Source of the DNA: Pelagomonas calceolata
Taxonomy: Eukaryota; Sar; Pelagophyceae; Pelagomonadales; Pelagomonadaceae
DNA: 64,000 nucleotides
Assembly (NCBI GenBank): GCA_918797485.1
Contig: CAKKNE010000003.1
Location: 2,790,001 to 2,854,000, forward strand
Direction: 5' to 3'
Position numbers and translations under genes: made by a program. Of the stretch, positions 8,023 to 17,659 are shown one piece after another. The stretch's first letter is position 1; every line of letters starts with the position of its first letter. Below the pieces are notes generated by a model. The model searched no databases, was not told where the DNA came from, and saw only the letters and a program-made list of their open reading frames with translations.

Positions 8023-9846
8023 TTACACAGAACATCCCACCTCCCCCAGCGACGCGTCGACGGCAATCCGCCCGCCGGGCGCCCGCGGCGCCGCGTTCGG
8101 TCGCTCCCACCAGTCCTTCCCCGCGCAGAGCGTGCCCTTCGCCCGCATGTCGTCGAGCAGCGCGCGGTGCTCGGCGACGCTCACCAACGCGTTCGCGACG
8201 AGGATGCCGCTCGCCGCCGCGGCCGGCAGGCCGATGCCCGGGAACTGCGAGTCGCCGACCTGCCAGAGGCCCTTCACGGGCGTGCCGCCGTCGCCGAAGC
8301 CTTTGAGGTCGCCCTCGACGGTCGCGCCAGCTGGCCCGTAGGTGCCCATATGCCTATTGTTGAACCGCGCATGCGTCAGCGGTGTCCCGATGGTCGTCAT
8401 CTCGGCGCGCTGCCGCACGTCGGGCACGACGGCCTCGAGCGCGCGCCAGAGCGGCTCGGCGGCCGCGAGTTTTTTTTCTTTGTACTCGGCGCTCTTCCGG
8501 TCGAGCGCCGCCCACGCGTCGTACGGTTCGGTGGCCGCGGCATATACATGAGCCAAATGTTTTCCTGCAGGCGCGAGCCCGGCGTCGAAGAGCGTCGGGA
8601 TGGAAATGATGTACATATTCCTCTCCGCGTCGAGGGCCGCGCAGTCGTCCTCGAGCAGGCCCTCGTTGAAGACGCTGTGGTGGCAATCCAAATCGGAGGG
8701 TAAACCAGCGGCATCAAACCCAACCCACAAGTGAACAAAACTCCGCGTCGGTACCAATGCCTTCTGCGACGCCTGCCAAGCGGCAATCTGGGGCAGCGGC
8801 GACGGTTTGAGCAGTCTCGTCGCCGTCGTCCAGGCGTCGGCGTTCGAGATGACCGTGTCGCACCGCACCTCGTCGCCGCTTGCCAGCCGCACGCCCGTCA
8901 CGGACCCGTCCCCATTCACCAAGATCTCGTCGACGCGGCACCGCGTCCGCACGGCGCACCCCGCTTGATCACTGATGTAGTCCGCGAGGGCCTCGCAGAC
9001 GGCGCCGGAACCTCCCACAGGATAATCGAGGACGGCGTTCGGGCGGTGCAGGTCGCCGAGCGTGTAGGCCACGGCGGCGCCGACCGTGCCGTCGGCGGGC
9101 AGGCCCGACAGCGCGAACGCCAGATAGTCGATCCACCGCTCCAGGAAGTCGTTATCCGCTTCAGCGAGGTCGAACAATTGCGACGACGCACCCGTCAATA
9201 AATCCGGAATGAACGTCTTCGCCTTCAGCGACGCCTTGAAGATCGCCGGCAACAGGTAGGGCACGAGGGCCGTCTGCACAAACCCCAAAGGATCCGCCCG
9301 CAGCGCCATGGGCGGGCAGGCCATCGCCGCGTCGACGACGGGCTCCGAACCTTTCAATAGAGATCGCCAGGCGCGCTCTCCATTTGAACCGCCCAGTTCT
9401 TGCATCACGTCCCCAAAAGCGTCCGGGCCGACCGTCATGCGCCACCTTTTATCAGCTTTCAAATCATGCAAACCCCAGCCGTCGTACTGGATCCAGTCGA
9501 CGTCGCGCCCGATCGCGTCGAAGACTTGTCTTAATGGAGATGTCGACGGCTGCGCGCAGCCCGCCCACAGGCTCGGGCCGCTGTCGCACGTGTAGCCACC
9601 TCGGGCGAAGGAGTGGGCGCAGCCGCCGACCACGTCGTGTGCCTCTACGAGGAGCACGCGGCGATCGTATCGCGCGAGCAGCGCCGCCGTGCAGAGGCCG
9701 CCGACGCCGGCGCCGACAACGACGGCATCGTAATTTTCATCGGTCTTTGCTCGCAGCGCCTGGCCGCGTCGTTGGCGTATTGGCACGAGCGGTCGTAGCG
9801 CTTGCGTGCACGCGCCGAGCAGCACGGCTGCTGACCACAGCATCAT
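8023..9846 (-). CDS. CRTISO-like carotenoid isomerase / phytoene desaturase-family flavoprotein
   Basis: The 607 aa protein starts at the ATG at 9844-9846 (a second ATG is adjacent). An N-terminal hydrophobic segment of about 16 residues suggests targeting. An FAD/NAD-binding fold follows (VVVGAGVGGLCTAALLA, about residues 41-57). The C-terminal GLWQVGDSQFPGIGLPAAAA is the flavin-binding end typical of carotenoid isomerase (CRTISO) and related desaturases. These enzymes act in plastids on polycis-lycopene or related polyenes. The exact substrate cannot be told from sequence. CRTISO-like paralogues of unknown substrate are common in algae. Divergent from the 10154 gene. Confidence 0.85.
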   Translation of the reverse strand: MMLWSAAVLLGACTQALRPLVPIRQRRGQALRAKTDENYDAVVVGAGVGGLCTAALLARYDRRVLLVEAHDVVGGCAHSFARGGYTCDSGPSLWAGCAQPSTSPLRQVFDAIGRDVDWIQYDGWGLHDLKADKRWRMTVGPDAFGDVMQELGGSNGERAWRSLLKGSEPVVDAAMACPPMALRADPLGFVQTALVPYLLPAIFKASLKAKTFIPDLLTGASSQLFDLAEADNDFLERWIDYLAFALSGLPADGTVGAAVAYTLGDLHRPNAVLDYPVGGSGAVCEALADYISDQAGCAVRTRCRVDEILVNGDGSVTGVRLASGDEVRCDTVISNADAWTTATRLLKPSPLPQIAAWQASQKALVPTRSFVHLWVGFDAAGLPSDLDCHHSVFNEGLLEDDCAALDAERNMYIISIPTLFDAGLAPAGKHLAHVYAAATEPYDAWAALDRKSAEYKEKKLAAAEPLWRALEAVVPDVRQRAEMTTIGTPLTHARFNNRHMGTYGPAGATVEGDLKGFGDGGTPVKGLWQVGDSQFPGIGLPAAAASGILVANALVSVAEHRALLDDMRAKGTLCAGKDWWERPNAAPRAPGGRIAVDASLGEVGCSV

Positions 9847-10153
9847 GTGTGTGGTGTGAGTAAGCTATGATCTGTGCTCTGCTGCGCACGACTGCAGAAA
9901 TGGTCCGGTTGCAGTACTACGTGCCTGCTTGTGCTCCGTGACCGCCCTGGAAGTGCTTTATCAGCGCCACCTCCTTCACGGAGCAAAACTAGCGTACTGA
10001 CATACTAGCCCGGAGAGCAAAACGCAGCGCCGAGGGTCAAGAGCAGTCCCTAGCCACCCGAGCGCACCGTGAGGAAACCGGAGAAAGTGCACGGGACCAC
10101 AGAAGCCAGAGGAAACGCTCGGGGCAGCCCATCACGGACCAGGAGCGAGCATA
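9847..10153. other. Divergent promoter region
   Basis: This lies between the carotenoid isomerase-like gene and the 10154 gene. It holds a palindromic element at 9989-10009. Confidence 0.5.
9989..10009 (+). promoter_or_regulatory. Palindromic promoter element, copy 3
   Basis: CTAGCG, then TACTGACA, then TACTAGC, between divergent genes. Its end TGACATACTAGCC equals that of copy 1 read on the other strand. Confidence 0.6.
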
Positions 10154-11398
10154 ATGGAGGGAGATGAGTTCTCCCTGCGGACATCGTCGCCGCGCATCGT
10201 ATCGAAAGCACCCCCCAAAACGCCGGAGAAGCTCCAATTACCGCAGCTCTCCACAAGTTCGAAGGGCCTCTCGAACGTTGAGATCGCGCGCCAACTCTTG
10301 AAGGAGGAGCTCGCGCAGCACAAACAGAAAAAACCACCAGCGGAACCAACAGCCTTCTCCCGCCTAAGCGTGAGGAACCTACCTTGGAAACGCAAGGGCT
10401 TCCTCAAGGACCACCGCAAGCCCTGGGAGCCGCCGAAGATTGCCCTTAAGCAGACCATCGTCCGCGACAAGGCCGCGAACTGTATAATAAAGTGGTGGTG
10501 TTATCATCGTCAGACTTTGTACATGTATCGGTTGCGGGTGCTGTTCTACCAGCACCATAAAGTATCAAGAAGGCGCGTCGTGCGCTTTGGCGAGGAGCAG
10601 AGGTGCGCTTTAAGGGCGCAGGCCCAGAGTTTCAAGGACCATGCGGACGCGCTGTGCGGCGAAGCCTCAAAACGGGGCGGCGACTGGCGTCAGATGTTAG
10701 ATGACCTGGCGGCGACGCGGCATCAGATAGCGAGCCAGCGGAGTGACAACGCGAGGGAGCACGCCGAACAGAGCGAGCGGCGGGCGCGCGACATCGACGA
10801 CGAGGAAGAGCGACATAAACGTGAGGCAAAAGAAGCTGCGCAACAACGGACGGAGGCATTCAACGCCGAGCGGGAGGCTTTGGCAGCTCGAAAGGCGGCG
10901 GACGCTCATAAACTTGCCGTCGACCGGGCCGAGATCAAGGCCAACATGGACTTCAAGTGCGGCGTCGACCCGGTCAGACGGTTCCTCGCGGGACTCGCGG
11001 GCAGCGTGGCGGACAGAGTCCAGCTCGCCGAGGCGCCCGCGCCGGCACCCCTCGTCGAGGCGCCGGCGCCGGCGCCCAACGCCGCCGCGCCGGCGCCGGC
11101 GCAGGGTGGCGTTTACGTGGATCCGATGACGGGCGTGTCTTACGGAGCGGACTACGTCGTCGGCCCGCCGGCGGACGAGGCCGACCTGCGGGAGAAGATG
11201 CGCGCGGACTTTATTCTGTTGATGCGGGCACAGTCATTACTACCCGCGCCGACGAAGGCCCTGCTCAAGTTCTATGCCAAGGCCTGGGACGAGGCGCCGC
11301 CGGCGCACTGGTCCGACGTCATCCGCGGGTTGTGTGATGAGGGCCTCGTCCAGGCCACGCGCGACGCGGCGGGGGAGCCCGTCGAGGTCTGGTTCTAG
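10154..11398 (+). CDS. Coiled-coil protein with basic IQ-like segment, function unknown
   Basis: The 414 aa protein starts at the ATG at 10154. A segment at about residues 105-145 (AANCIIKWWCYHRQTLYMYR) looks like an IQ-type calmodulin-binding helix. A charged coiled coil covers about 150-275, followed by an Ala-Pro repeat linker (about 295-320). A folded C-terminal part of about 85 residues ends in EVWF. I do not recognise the family. The coiled coil plus IQ layout suggests a structural or cytoskeletal protein, which is inference. It ends 21 bp from the stop of the convergent MYND gene. Confidence 0.75.
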   Translation: MEGDEFSLRTSSPRIVSKAPPKTPEKLQLPQLSTSSKGLSNVEIARQLLKEELAQHKQKKPPAEPTAFSRLSVRNLPWKRKGFLKDHRKPWEPPKIALKQTIVRDKAANCIIKWWCYHRQTLYMYRLRVLFYQHHKVSRRRVVRFGEEQRCALRAQAQSFKDHADALCGEASKRGGDWRQMLDDLAATRHQIASQRSDNAREHAEQSERRARDIDDEEERHKREAKEAAQQRTEAFNAEREALAARKAADAHKLAVDRAEIKANMDFKCGVDPVRRFLAGLAGSVADRVQLAEAPAPAPLVEAPAPAPNAAAPAPAQGGVYVDPMTGVSYGADYVVGPPADEADLREKMRADFILLMRAQSLLPAPTKALLKFYAKAWDEAPPAHWSDVIRGLCDEGLVQATRDAAGEPVEVWF

Positions 11399-11419
11399 TC
11401 GTCTAAATAATCGCTGTGT

Positions 11420-12547
11420 TTACTTACGCGAAGCCGCAGTAAGTATCGCCCGGGAGCTCCACCGCAGGTCTCCCTTAATTCCCTCTGTGAGCGGGTGCGC
11501 GCCACCGAGCACTTGCCGCGCGGTCCGTCCCGCGTCCTCGAGTGTATTCACGGCCTCGCGGAGGTCGTCGAGCGTGGCGGCGGAGTTCTTGTAGAGCCCC
11601 TTCGCGTAATTCCACCTCAACCTGAGCGTAAGATCATTACCCTCTCCAAGAACGCGCCGCGCCACCGGCATCGTCTTGCGCAGCACCGACTTGGCTTCTT
11701 CGAAGCGCTCTAGAGTGACAAGAGTCGACGCGTAGTTGTTGGCCGAAATAAGGGTTCTCTCGTTTTCTTCGCCATAGAGTTTCAAACGTCCAGAGTAAAC
11801 TTCCTGCCGCATGCGTAGGGCCTCTTCGACGCGTCCTAGCTTTTCATAGGTGTTTGCAAGATTGTTCTGCGCGACGAGTATGTTTTCCTCTCGTGAGCCA
11901 AGTCGCCGCTTCATAGCCAACTCGGCCAGTTGCACGGACAACGCGGCCTCGTTGTCTTTTGAGCCGAATAAACCGTTCCCGAGCACCTCTATCGCCAAGC
12001 GCCGAGCCCAGTCCGTCTCCGGCCGCCCCGCGTACGTCTTCCAGCACGCCCACCCGAGCGCGCACTTCACGTCGCCGTGGTAGCGTTGCTCGCACAGGCT
12101 GCACGAGTACCACCGCGCCCATCTCTCATTCACGACTTTCTCACCCCAATTGTTCTCCACGGCCTCCTCGAATAAAATCTTCGCCTGCTCCGCCAAGCAC
12201 GACACGTGCGCGAAGCCCGCCGTCCCGCGGCACGCGCACCCGCGCACGAGGCCCTCCTTTGTCTTCCAGTGGAGGGCCTGCGTGCAGATGAAGCACGTCT
12301 GGCCCTCCGTGTCATCCGCGCACGCCTCCGCCGCGACCGCGACGGCCTCCGTATACTTCGTATTTGCGTTGTATTGCTCTGCGCCGCCTGCTTTCTTTAT
12401 TTTCTTGCAGAGATTATCGTGGCCACCCTCTTGCCAGTGCTGCACCTGGCATTCAGCCCCACAATAGCGCGTGCTGCAGCGGCCGCATTTCTTGCCCAAA
12501 GTTAGGCCAAGGTCGGTGGCGCAGACGGCGCACTGCGTGAGGATCAT
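11420..12547 (-). CDS. MYND zinc-finger and TPR protein, copy A
   Basis: The protein has 375 aa from the ATG at 12545-12547. The upstream extension starts at a non-ATG codon. A MYND finger covers about residues 5-46 (CAVCATDLG, CGRCSTRYCGAECQVQHW, H and C ligands). A second Cys-rich block at about 80-165 (CFICTQAL, GCACRGTAGFAHVSCL, CSLCEQRYHG) resembles a RING-CH or RING-variant domain. TPR-like repeats follow (NNLANTYEKLGRVEEALRMRQEVY and related). MYND and TPR modules both bind proteins, and the RINGv part suggests ubiquitin ligase activity, unproven. It is a close paralogue of the gene at 37310-38494, with matching upstream DNA. Confidence 0.8.
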   Translation of the reverse strand: MILTQCAVCATDLGLTLGKKCGRCSTRYCGAECQVQHWQEGGHDNLCKKIKKAGGAEQYNANTKYTEAVAVAAEACADDTEGQTCFICTQALHWKTKEGLVRGCACRGTAGFAHVSCLAEQAKILFEEAVENNWGEKVVNERWARWYSCSLCEQRYHGDVKCALGWACWKTYAGRPETDWARRLAIEVLGNGLFGSKDNEAALSVQLAELAMKRRLGSREENILVAQNNLANTYEKLGRVEEALRMRQEVYSGRLKLYGEENERTLISANNYASTLVTLERFEEAKSVLRKTMPVARRVLGEGNDLTLRLRWNYAKGLYKNSAATLDDLREAVNTLEDAGRTARQVLGGAHPLTEGIKGDLRWSSRAILTAASRK

Positions 12548-12849
12548 CTTGCACGCGGTCAAATCGCTCGGGGGCAGCCGTACGAAGCAAAACGCGTCTT
12601 GGTCTCTCTGAGCTAGTGCCTTACAAGACGCTAGCTAAAGCTGCGCCGGTGCTTGAGCTCGGCCCCGCAGCGCTCCCAGAGAATTGGCCGTTGCGGAGGT
12701 GAAGACCTCAAGTAGTACTGCGGCCCTCCTCCCGGAGCGGCGGGGCGCGTCCCTGAAACGCCAGAGACTGCTTTCAGGTCAGGTGGACTCCACGCCACGC
12801 AAAGAACTCCGCGCGCGGACGCGCGTTAGGTCACAAGCACCCAAGAACC
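12548..12849. other. Divergent promoter region
   Basis: This lies between the MYND/TPR gene copy A and the HECT gene. It holds a palindromic element at 12611-12636. The first about 90 bp resemble the upstream region of copy B. Confidence 0.5.
12611..12636 (-). promoter_or_regulatory. Palindromic promoter element, copy 4
   Basis: The minus strand reads AGCTAGCG, TCTTGTAAGG, CACTAGCT, a nearly perfect 8-base inverted repeat. It lies 63 bp upstream of the MYND/TPR copy A ATG. The paralogue at 38494 has the same element. Confidence 0.7.
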
Positions 12850-15714
12850 ATGTTCGACGGCAGCGCCGTCGAGAAGCGCAGCGTGAACCTCGGCGGCCGC
12901 CGCCGCGACAACGCGAGCGCGTCGGAATTAGCGAGGCGCGCCCGCGTCGAGCGCGCCGCGCGCGCCGCCGAGGCGAAACGACTCAAGAGTGCGCAGTGCG
13001 TCCAGAGGTGGTACCGCGGCCGCCGAGCAGCTAAAAGGTGGCGCGCCGAGTTAAGACGCAACTTCGACGCGCGCGTGCAAGATTTAGAGAGGGTCCGCGC
13101 CGCGCTCGCGGCGCAGCACGTGCCCTTCGCGCCTCCAGAAAACGTGGCGGCGAAGCTCGTCGCGGGCTTCGTGGCTTTTGATAGTGGCGCTTCGGACGCG
13201 ACGCGCCTCGAGAGCGCCTGTACCTTATTTCTGGGCTGTGCCTCGAACCCGCCGTCGCGGGCGCGCGGCGTCATCCAGAGCTGCGTCTCGGCTTTGGAGC
13301 GCGGCGAAAATGTAGGAGCGGGCGTCCAAGGCGCCCTGAACGCGCTCCAGGACCCGACGCTGTTGGTCGAGGTCGGTCCGCGCTGCTGCGCCGTCCGTAA
13401 TTCTTTAATCGCATCGCGGGTCGCGGCGGCGGCCGTGCGCATTGGAGGCGAGGGCCCCCGCGCGGATGCTTGCAGAGCCGCTTATTTACATTTGCTCGCG
13501 TCGACGCAACGGACGCGGCGCCTCGACGCGCCTTTATTGGAGGAAGCAGGCGTATTACGGAGGGCCTGCGACGCGCTTACATCAAAGGCCGACGCGCGGA
13601 TCCTTGCCGTGTTGATGGACTTGGCGCCCAAGGCGCCGGTCGACGACGCGTTGCCATCAAGCGTCGCGCGCGCGGCCTCGATGCTCGTCCAGACGCTGCC
13701 GCTTGAAATACAAGGAGAGAAGATGGACGATTCGTCGGACTCGGACGACGACGCGCGGCGGGGCACGCTGTTACTCGCCGACGCTTTGTCTGACGCCTTC
13801 GCGGCGCGCGACAGAAGGGCCCCCCGAGGGTCCATAGACCTCGCACGCGTCGCGAGACCTTTTTGTGCTTGGCTCTGCGACAAGGCTACTGTCTCATCAG
13901 AAGCGGCGCGCGCGGCCGCGGGCTTTGGTTCTGCAGTTTTAGCAAGGTGCGCGACGGCACAAGCCCTACTAGGCAAGGCGACGGCCCAGCCCTTGCTGGC
14001 GGAAGCGGTCTTAGACGCGGCGGCCTTCTCCCGAGAAAGGGGCGCGGTAGTGAGGGCACTGTTCGCGGAGGTCGATAATGAGGACGCTCTGCTACTCTTC
14101 GCGGCGTCTTTCGCGTTGTTGCTACGCGCGTTGGACGATGCTGCTTTAGCGGCAGGCTGGTCCGGCGACGACCTGCGAGGTATCGTATCATTACTATCGA
14201 AGTTTCTGAGGAGAGAAATGTGGGACGAGCCGATACTACAAAAAGACCCCGACGCCAAACGGCTCGCCACGGTGGCGGTCTGCGCTAGACTGTTTTCGCA
14301 GCTGAGAGATAGGGTGGCGAGGCAGTTAGATGATGATCAGTTGTGGCTCTGGGACGGCGTTCGCGCGGCTTCTGTCGAGATCCAGGCGCCCCCACCTCCA
14401 CAAATGGAGGAAGATGATGATGAGGACGCCATGGACGTCGACGGCGACCTGCCCTGGGCTAGAAGACAGCAACCACAACCTATGCCGAGTGAAAGGCCGC
14501 CCCTACACGCTTCGCTCGAACCTAGAGTAGCCCAAACGTTAGCCGCGTGCCCGTTTGTGGTAGGATTTCAACAACGAGTAGCTCTATTTCAGGGCAGAGT
14601 AGAGAAGGACAGGCAACAGCGCCAGAGCGACGCCGGGTTTGATATGTCGATGCGACCTCTGGGGTTCAGGGTCAAAGTCCGACGCGACCAGATCTTCGAG
14701 GACGCGTTCCGCCAGCTCCACAAGTTATCGAGTGATCAACTCAAGGGCCGCGTGCAAGTCACGTTCATCAGCGAGACAGGACAGGAGGAGGCGGGCATTG
14801 ACGGGGGTGGGGTGTTCAAGGAGTTCCTCGATCAACTGACCAAGGCCGCCTTCGGGTCTTCGGGATTGTTCAAGGCCTCGCCTACTACTGGGTTATTGTA
14901 CGCTTCTGGCTCGTCCGATCTAGCTCGCTATGAATTCTGCGGTCGTATTATTGGCAAAGCGTTGTATGAAGGTGTCTTGGTCGAACCTAGGTTCGCGCGC
15001 TTCTTCCTCAACAAGGCCCTAGGCAAGTACAACTACTTCGACGATCTTAGGAGTTTAGATGGCGATCTATATGGCAATTTGGTACGGTTAAAACACATGA
15101 ATCCATCGGAAGTAGATGCTTTAGATCTTAGTTTTGCTATCACGGTAAACGGTAGAGATGTACCTCTATCGGATACCGAGACGAAAGTAACGGCAAAAAA
15201 TCGAAGCAGATACGTCCAACTCGTGGCGCACCATCGCCTGAACGTGGAGCCCGCGAAGCCCTGTGCGGCCTTCTTGAAAGGTCTGAGGGCCGTGATAGAT
15301 GCGACGTGGCTTAGAGCCTTCGATCCAGATGAACTACAAGTTTTAGTGAGCGGTGCCGACGTCTCCGTAGACGTAACAGACTGGCAGCGCCACACGCACT
15401 ACGGGGGCGGCTACCACCCCTCCCAGCCTTTTATTAGGTGGTTCTGGGAGGTCGTGTCGGAGTTTGATGATCACGACCGGGCGGCATTACTGAAATTTGT
15501 GACGGCTTGCAGTCGGCCGCCTCTGCTCGGGTTCCGCATGCTGTCTCCCTCGATATCTATTCATCAAGTCAGTATACATGCGGATGATGATAGATTGCCC
15601 ACAGCAGGAACGTGCATGAATCTGCTGAAGCTACCGAGGTACACCTCGAAAGAGGTCTTGAGGGAGAAGCTGCGCTACTCGATCCACAACGGCGTTGGGT
15701 TCGAGCTGAGTTAA
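12850..15714 (+). CDS. HECT-type E3 ubiquitin ligase (UBE3B/UBE3C-like)
   Basis: The 954 aa protein starts at the ATG at 12850. An IQ-like helix near residues 45-62 (QCVQRWYRGRRAAKRW) is followed by a helical middle. A HECT domain covers about the last 370 residues. The catalytic Cys is at about 922 in TAGTCMNLLKLPRY, and the end GVGFELS matches UBE3C (ASTCMNLLKLP ... GFELS). HECT ligases take ubiquitin onto this Cys and pass it to substrates. UBE3C relatives make branched chains on proteasome-bound proteins. An acidic insert lies near residues 515-530. The gene ends 13 bp from the convergent RING gene. Confidence 0.95.
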   Translation: MFDGSAVEKRSVNLGGRRRDNASASELARRARVERAARAAEAKRLKSAQCVQRWYRGRRAAKRWRAELRRNFDARVQDLERVRAALAAQHVPFAPPENVAAKLVAGFVAFDSGASDATRLESACTLFLGCASNPPSRARGVIQSCVSALERGENVGAGVQGALNALQDPTLLVEVGPRCCAVRNSLIASRVAAAAVRIGGEGPRADACRAAYLHLLASTQRTRRLDAPLLEEAGVLRRACDALTSKADARILAVLMDLAPKAPVDDALPSSVARAASMLVQTLPLEIQGEKMDDSSDSDDDARRGTLLLADALSDAFAARDRRAPRGSIDLARVARPFCAWLCDKATVSSEAARAAAGFGSAVLARCATAQALLGKATAQPLLAEAVLDAAAFSRERGAVVRALFAEVDNEDALLLFAASFALLLRALDDAALAAGWSGDDLRGIVSLLSKFLRREMWDEPILQKDPDAKRLATVAVCARLFSQLRDRVARQLDDDQLWLWDGVRAASVEIQAPPPPQMEEDDDEDAMDVDGDLPWARRQQPQPMPSERPPLHASLEPRVAQTLAACPFVVGFQQRVALFQGRVEKDRQQRQSDAGFDMSMRPLGFRVKVRRDQIFEDAFRQLHKLSSDQLKGRVQVTFISETGQEEAGIDGGGVFKEFLDQLTKAAFGSSGLFKASPTTGLLYASGSSDLARYEFCGRIIGKALYEGVLVEPRFARFFLNKALGKYNYFDDLRSLDGDLYGNLVRLKHMNPSEVDALDLSFAITVNGRDVPLSDTETKVTAKNRSRYVQLVAHHRLNVEPAKPCAAFLKGLRAVIDATWLRAFDPDELQVLVSGADVSVDVTDWQRHTHYGGGYHPSQPFIRWFWEVVSEFDDHDRAALLKFVTACSRPPLLGFRMLSPSISIHQVSIHADDDRLPTAGTCMNLLKLPRYTSKEVLREKLRYSIHNGVGFELS

Positions 15715-15727
15715 ACATATTGTTCAC

Positions 15728-16102
15728 TTAACTGTCTCTCCCTCTTTTTTTGGGTCCAGGCGTCCCCGCCATCGCGACGCACGGCCTCGCCGCCGCGACG
15801 GCTCTCTCTAAATCGCGCGCCACGTCCCGTCTAGATGCCCCGCGCGGGTCCGCCGCCGTGCGACACTTCGGGCACGACGGAGTATTTGCCAACCATTCCA
15901 GCGCGCACTTGCGGCAGAGCGCGTGGCCGCAGCCGAGCGCGATCGGGTCCGAAAACCAATCATGACAGACCGGGCAGGACAGGGCCTGCTTCAGCCTCAA
16001 GGAAGCTTCGCGGATGCGCGCCCTCAACTCGTCGTTGTCGCCGGCGGGCGTGCAGGGCGGCGGGTCGCTCGCCTTGCGGGCGCGGCGCGTCGCCGTCGCC
16101 AT
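15728..16102 (-). CDS. Small RING-finger protein
   Basis: The 124 aa protein starts at the ATG at 16100-16102. A C3HC4 RING covers about residues 43-82: CPVC, CGHALCRKCALEWL and CPKC give all eight zinc ligands. A short helix precedes it and a basic tail follows (GPKKRGRDS). Such small RING proteins are typically E3 ubiquitin ligases. The substrate is unknown. Next to a HECT ligase gene, but convergent, so joint regulation is not implied. Confidence 0.85.
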   Translation of the reverse strand: MATATRRARKASDPPPCTPAGDNDELRARIREASLRLKQALSCPVCHDWFSDPIALGCGHALCRKCALEWLANTPSCPKCRTAADPRGASRRDVARDLERAVAAARPCVAMAGTPGPKKRGRDS

Positions 16103-16438
16103 CCCAACGTTTCACGTCTCGCGTTACAGTGCGGGAGCTCGCGCAGCTATTATTTCGCGAATTATACGTAGCGCGGAATTGATGTGGCCGCGGGCTCCGC
16201 GTCAACGCCAACTTTGGTGCACAGCTGCAAACACTTTGCTCGGGGCGCAGTTCTTGGACAGGAGCCGACGCGTGGGCGCGCTCGCTGCGCGCGTCAATGT
16301 CACCAAGTCTTGCGCTGGCTCGTGCCGTCTGTCAACCACACAGGGCCGACGCAAGATTTTGGTTCTGCAGCTAGCGGCTGTAAGGCACTAGCAAGCAGAA
16401 AGCTATCACACAAAGTTAAGGTTACCCGCGAAGCTCGC
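16103..16438. other. Intergenic region upstream of the RING gene
   Basis: This lies between two minus-strand genes. It holds a palindromic element at 16369-16392, which is 267 bp upstream of the RING start and close to the 3' end of the ferredoxin-domain gene. Confidence 0.45.
16369..16392 (+). promoter_or_regulatory. Palindromic promoter element, copy 5
   Basis: AGCTAGCG, GCTGTAAGG, CACTAGC. This is a near-consensus copy upstream of a single minus-strand gene. Confidence 0.6.
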
Positions 16439-17659
16439 CTAGAGCTCCACCGACGTCTGCCGCACGCCCGAGATGCGCTCGACGTCCTCCCGCGCGCGCT
16501 GCTTCCGCTCGACGGCCTTCGCCTCCGCCTTCATGCGAAACTCGTCGTCCTCGACGATCTCCTCGAACTCCTGCACGCGCGAGAAGCGCCCGCCGGCCGA
16601 CGACGTCATCGACGCGACCATGATGTTTTTGCCCTCGGCCCGCGCCATGTTCCGGCCCGCGAAGTTTATTACTTGGTCCCGCCTCTCAATCTCCAGCCTC
16701 TCCAATTCATCGAAGCTCACGGCGTGGATGCAGTCGACGGGGCACGTATCAATAGCTTCTTCGATAATCTCCGCCGCATCTCCATGTTGATGAAAAACTC
16801 GAGCCGAGCCGTACGTGTCCTCCATGAAGAAGGTGGCGGGCGCGACCATCGCACAATTATAGCAGCCGACGCACGTCTGTTCATCCACATATGTATAACC
16901 CGCGTGGGCCGGCCTCCCGTTCTTATCTCGCTCTATGAGTAAATGGGAGTCGACCTCGCCGTATTCAACTGATTGCTCCTCGGGCACGGCCTGGATCTTC
17001 GTGATCAGATCGAGGTCCGGGATTCGTACCCGAGTCACCTCGACGACTTCCGGCTCGAAGCCCTCGCCGTAGTCGGCTATACAAATGCCGAGGCCGACCT
17101 CTTTCAACGTCGCCTCGTACCAGACGCCGTCGTCCTCGCAAAGGACTTCCACGGAATCGCCGGCGTTGAGCTGCGGGTGGCTGAACTCCACCCCTGCATT
17201 TTTTGTCGCGCTCCGCGGCGTCGCGAGAACATCCAACGCGAGCTCGGCGTCGTCCGTGGGCTTCATGACGAGCTCGTCGTCGTCGTCGTCGTCGAGGCTC
17301 TCCGTCGCGCTCCGCGGCGTCGCTAAAACGTCGAGCGCGAGCTCCGTGGCGGCGTCGTCCTCGAGGCTCTCCCACTCCGGCCCGCCGAGACCCTCGGGCA
17401 CGAAGGCCGGCGCGGCGTCGGCGACCCAGGCGCCAGTCTCGACGGCCGGCGCGTCCCAGCCGCCGGCCCAGTCCGCGGCGGGCGCGGCGGGTGCGGCGTC
17501 CTCGGGCGCCGTCGCGACGACCGCGTCCGGGTCGAGCTGCGTGAAGAAGTCGTCGAGCGCGTCCGTGTCCGGCGCGAACGGCTTCGCGGTCGGCTTTGGC
17601 CGCCGGCCGGGTGGCCGCAGCGCGCCGGCGCTTACGAGCCACACAATAACGCTGCGCAT
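16439..17659 (-). CDS. Ferredoxin-domain protein with Tudor-like module
   Basis: The 406 aa protein starts at the ATG at 17657-17659 with a short hydrophobic leader. An acidic, Ala-rich region carries a tandem duplication of ALDVLATPRSAT (about residues 109-151). A Tudor/SH3-like module follows (GDSVEVLCEDDGVWYEATLKEV ... ADYGEGFEPEVV, split here by a short gap). Then comes a single [4Fe-4S] ferredoxin domain: CVGCYNC plus DTCPVDCIHAV. A plant plastid ferredoxin-like protein has the same kind of cluster domain, so a plastid electron-transfer role is likely but inferred. The C-terminal 80 residues are charged and helical. Confidence 0.8.
   Translation of the reverse strand: MRSVIVWLVSAGALRPPGRRPKPTAKPFAPDTDALDDFFTQLDPDAVVATAPEDAAPAAPAADWAGGWDAPAVETGAWVADAAPAFVPEGLGGPEWESLEDDAATELALDVLATPRSATESLDDDDDDELVMKPTDDAELALDVLATPRSATKNAGVEFSHPQLNAGDSVEVLCEDDGVWYEATLKEVGLGICIADYGEGFEPEVVEVTRVRIPDLDLITKIQAVPEEQSVEYGEVDSHLLIERDKNGRPAHAGYTYVDEQTCVGCYNCAMVAPATFFMEDTYGSARVFHQHGDAAEIIEEAIDTCPVDCIHAVSFDELERLEIERRDQVINFAGRNMARAEGKNIMVASMTSSAGGRFSRVQEFEEIVEDDEFRMKAEAKAVERKQRAREDVERISGVRQTSVEL

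Noticed and set aside
13482-14270. 262-codon minus-strand frame inside the HECT gene
   Set aside because: Ala/Ser-rich shadow without motifs, opposite a clearly real gene.
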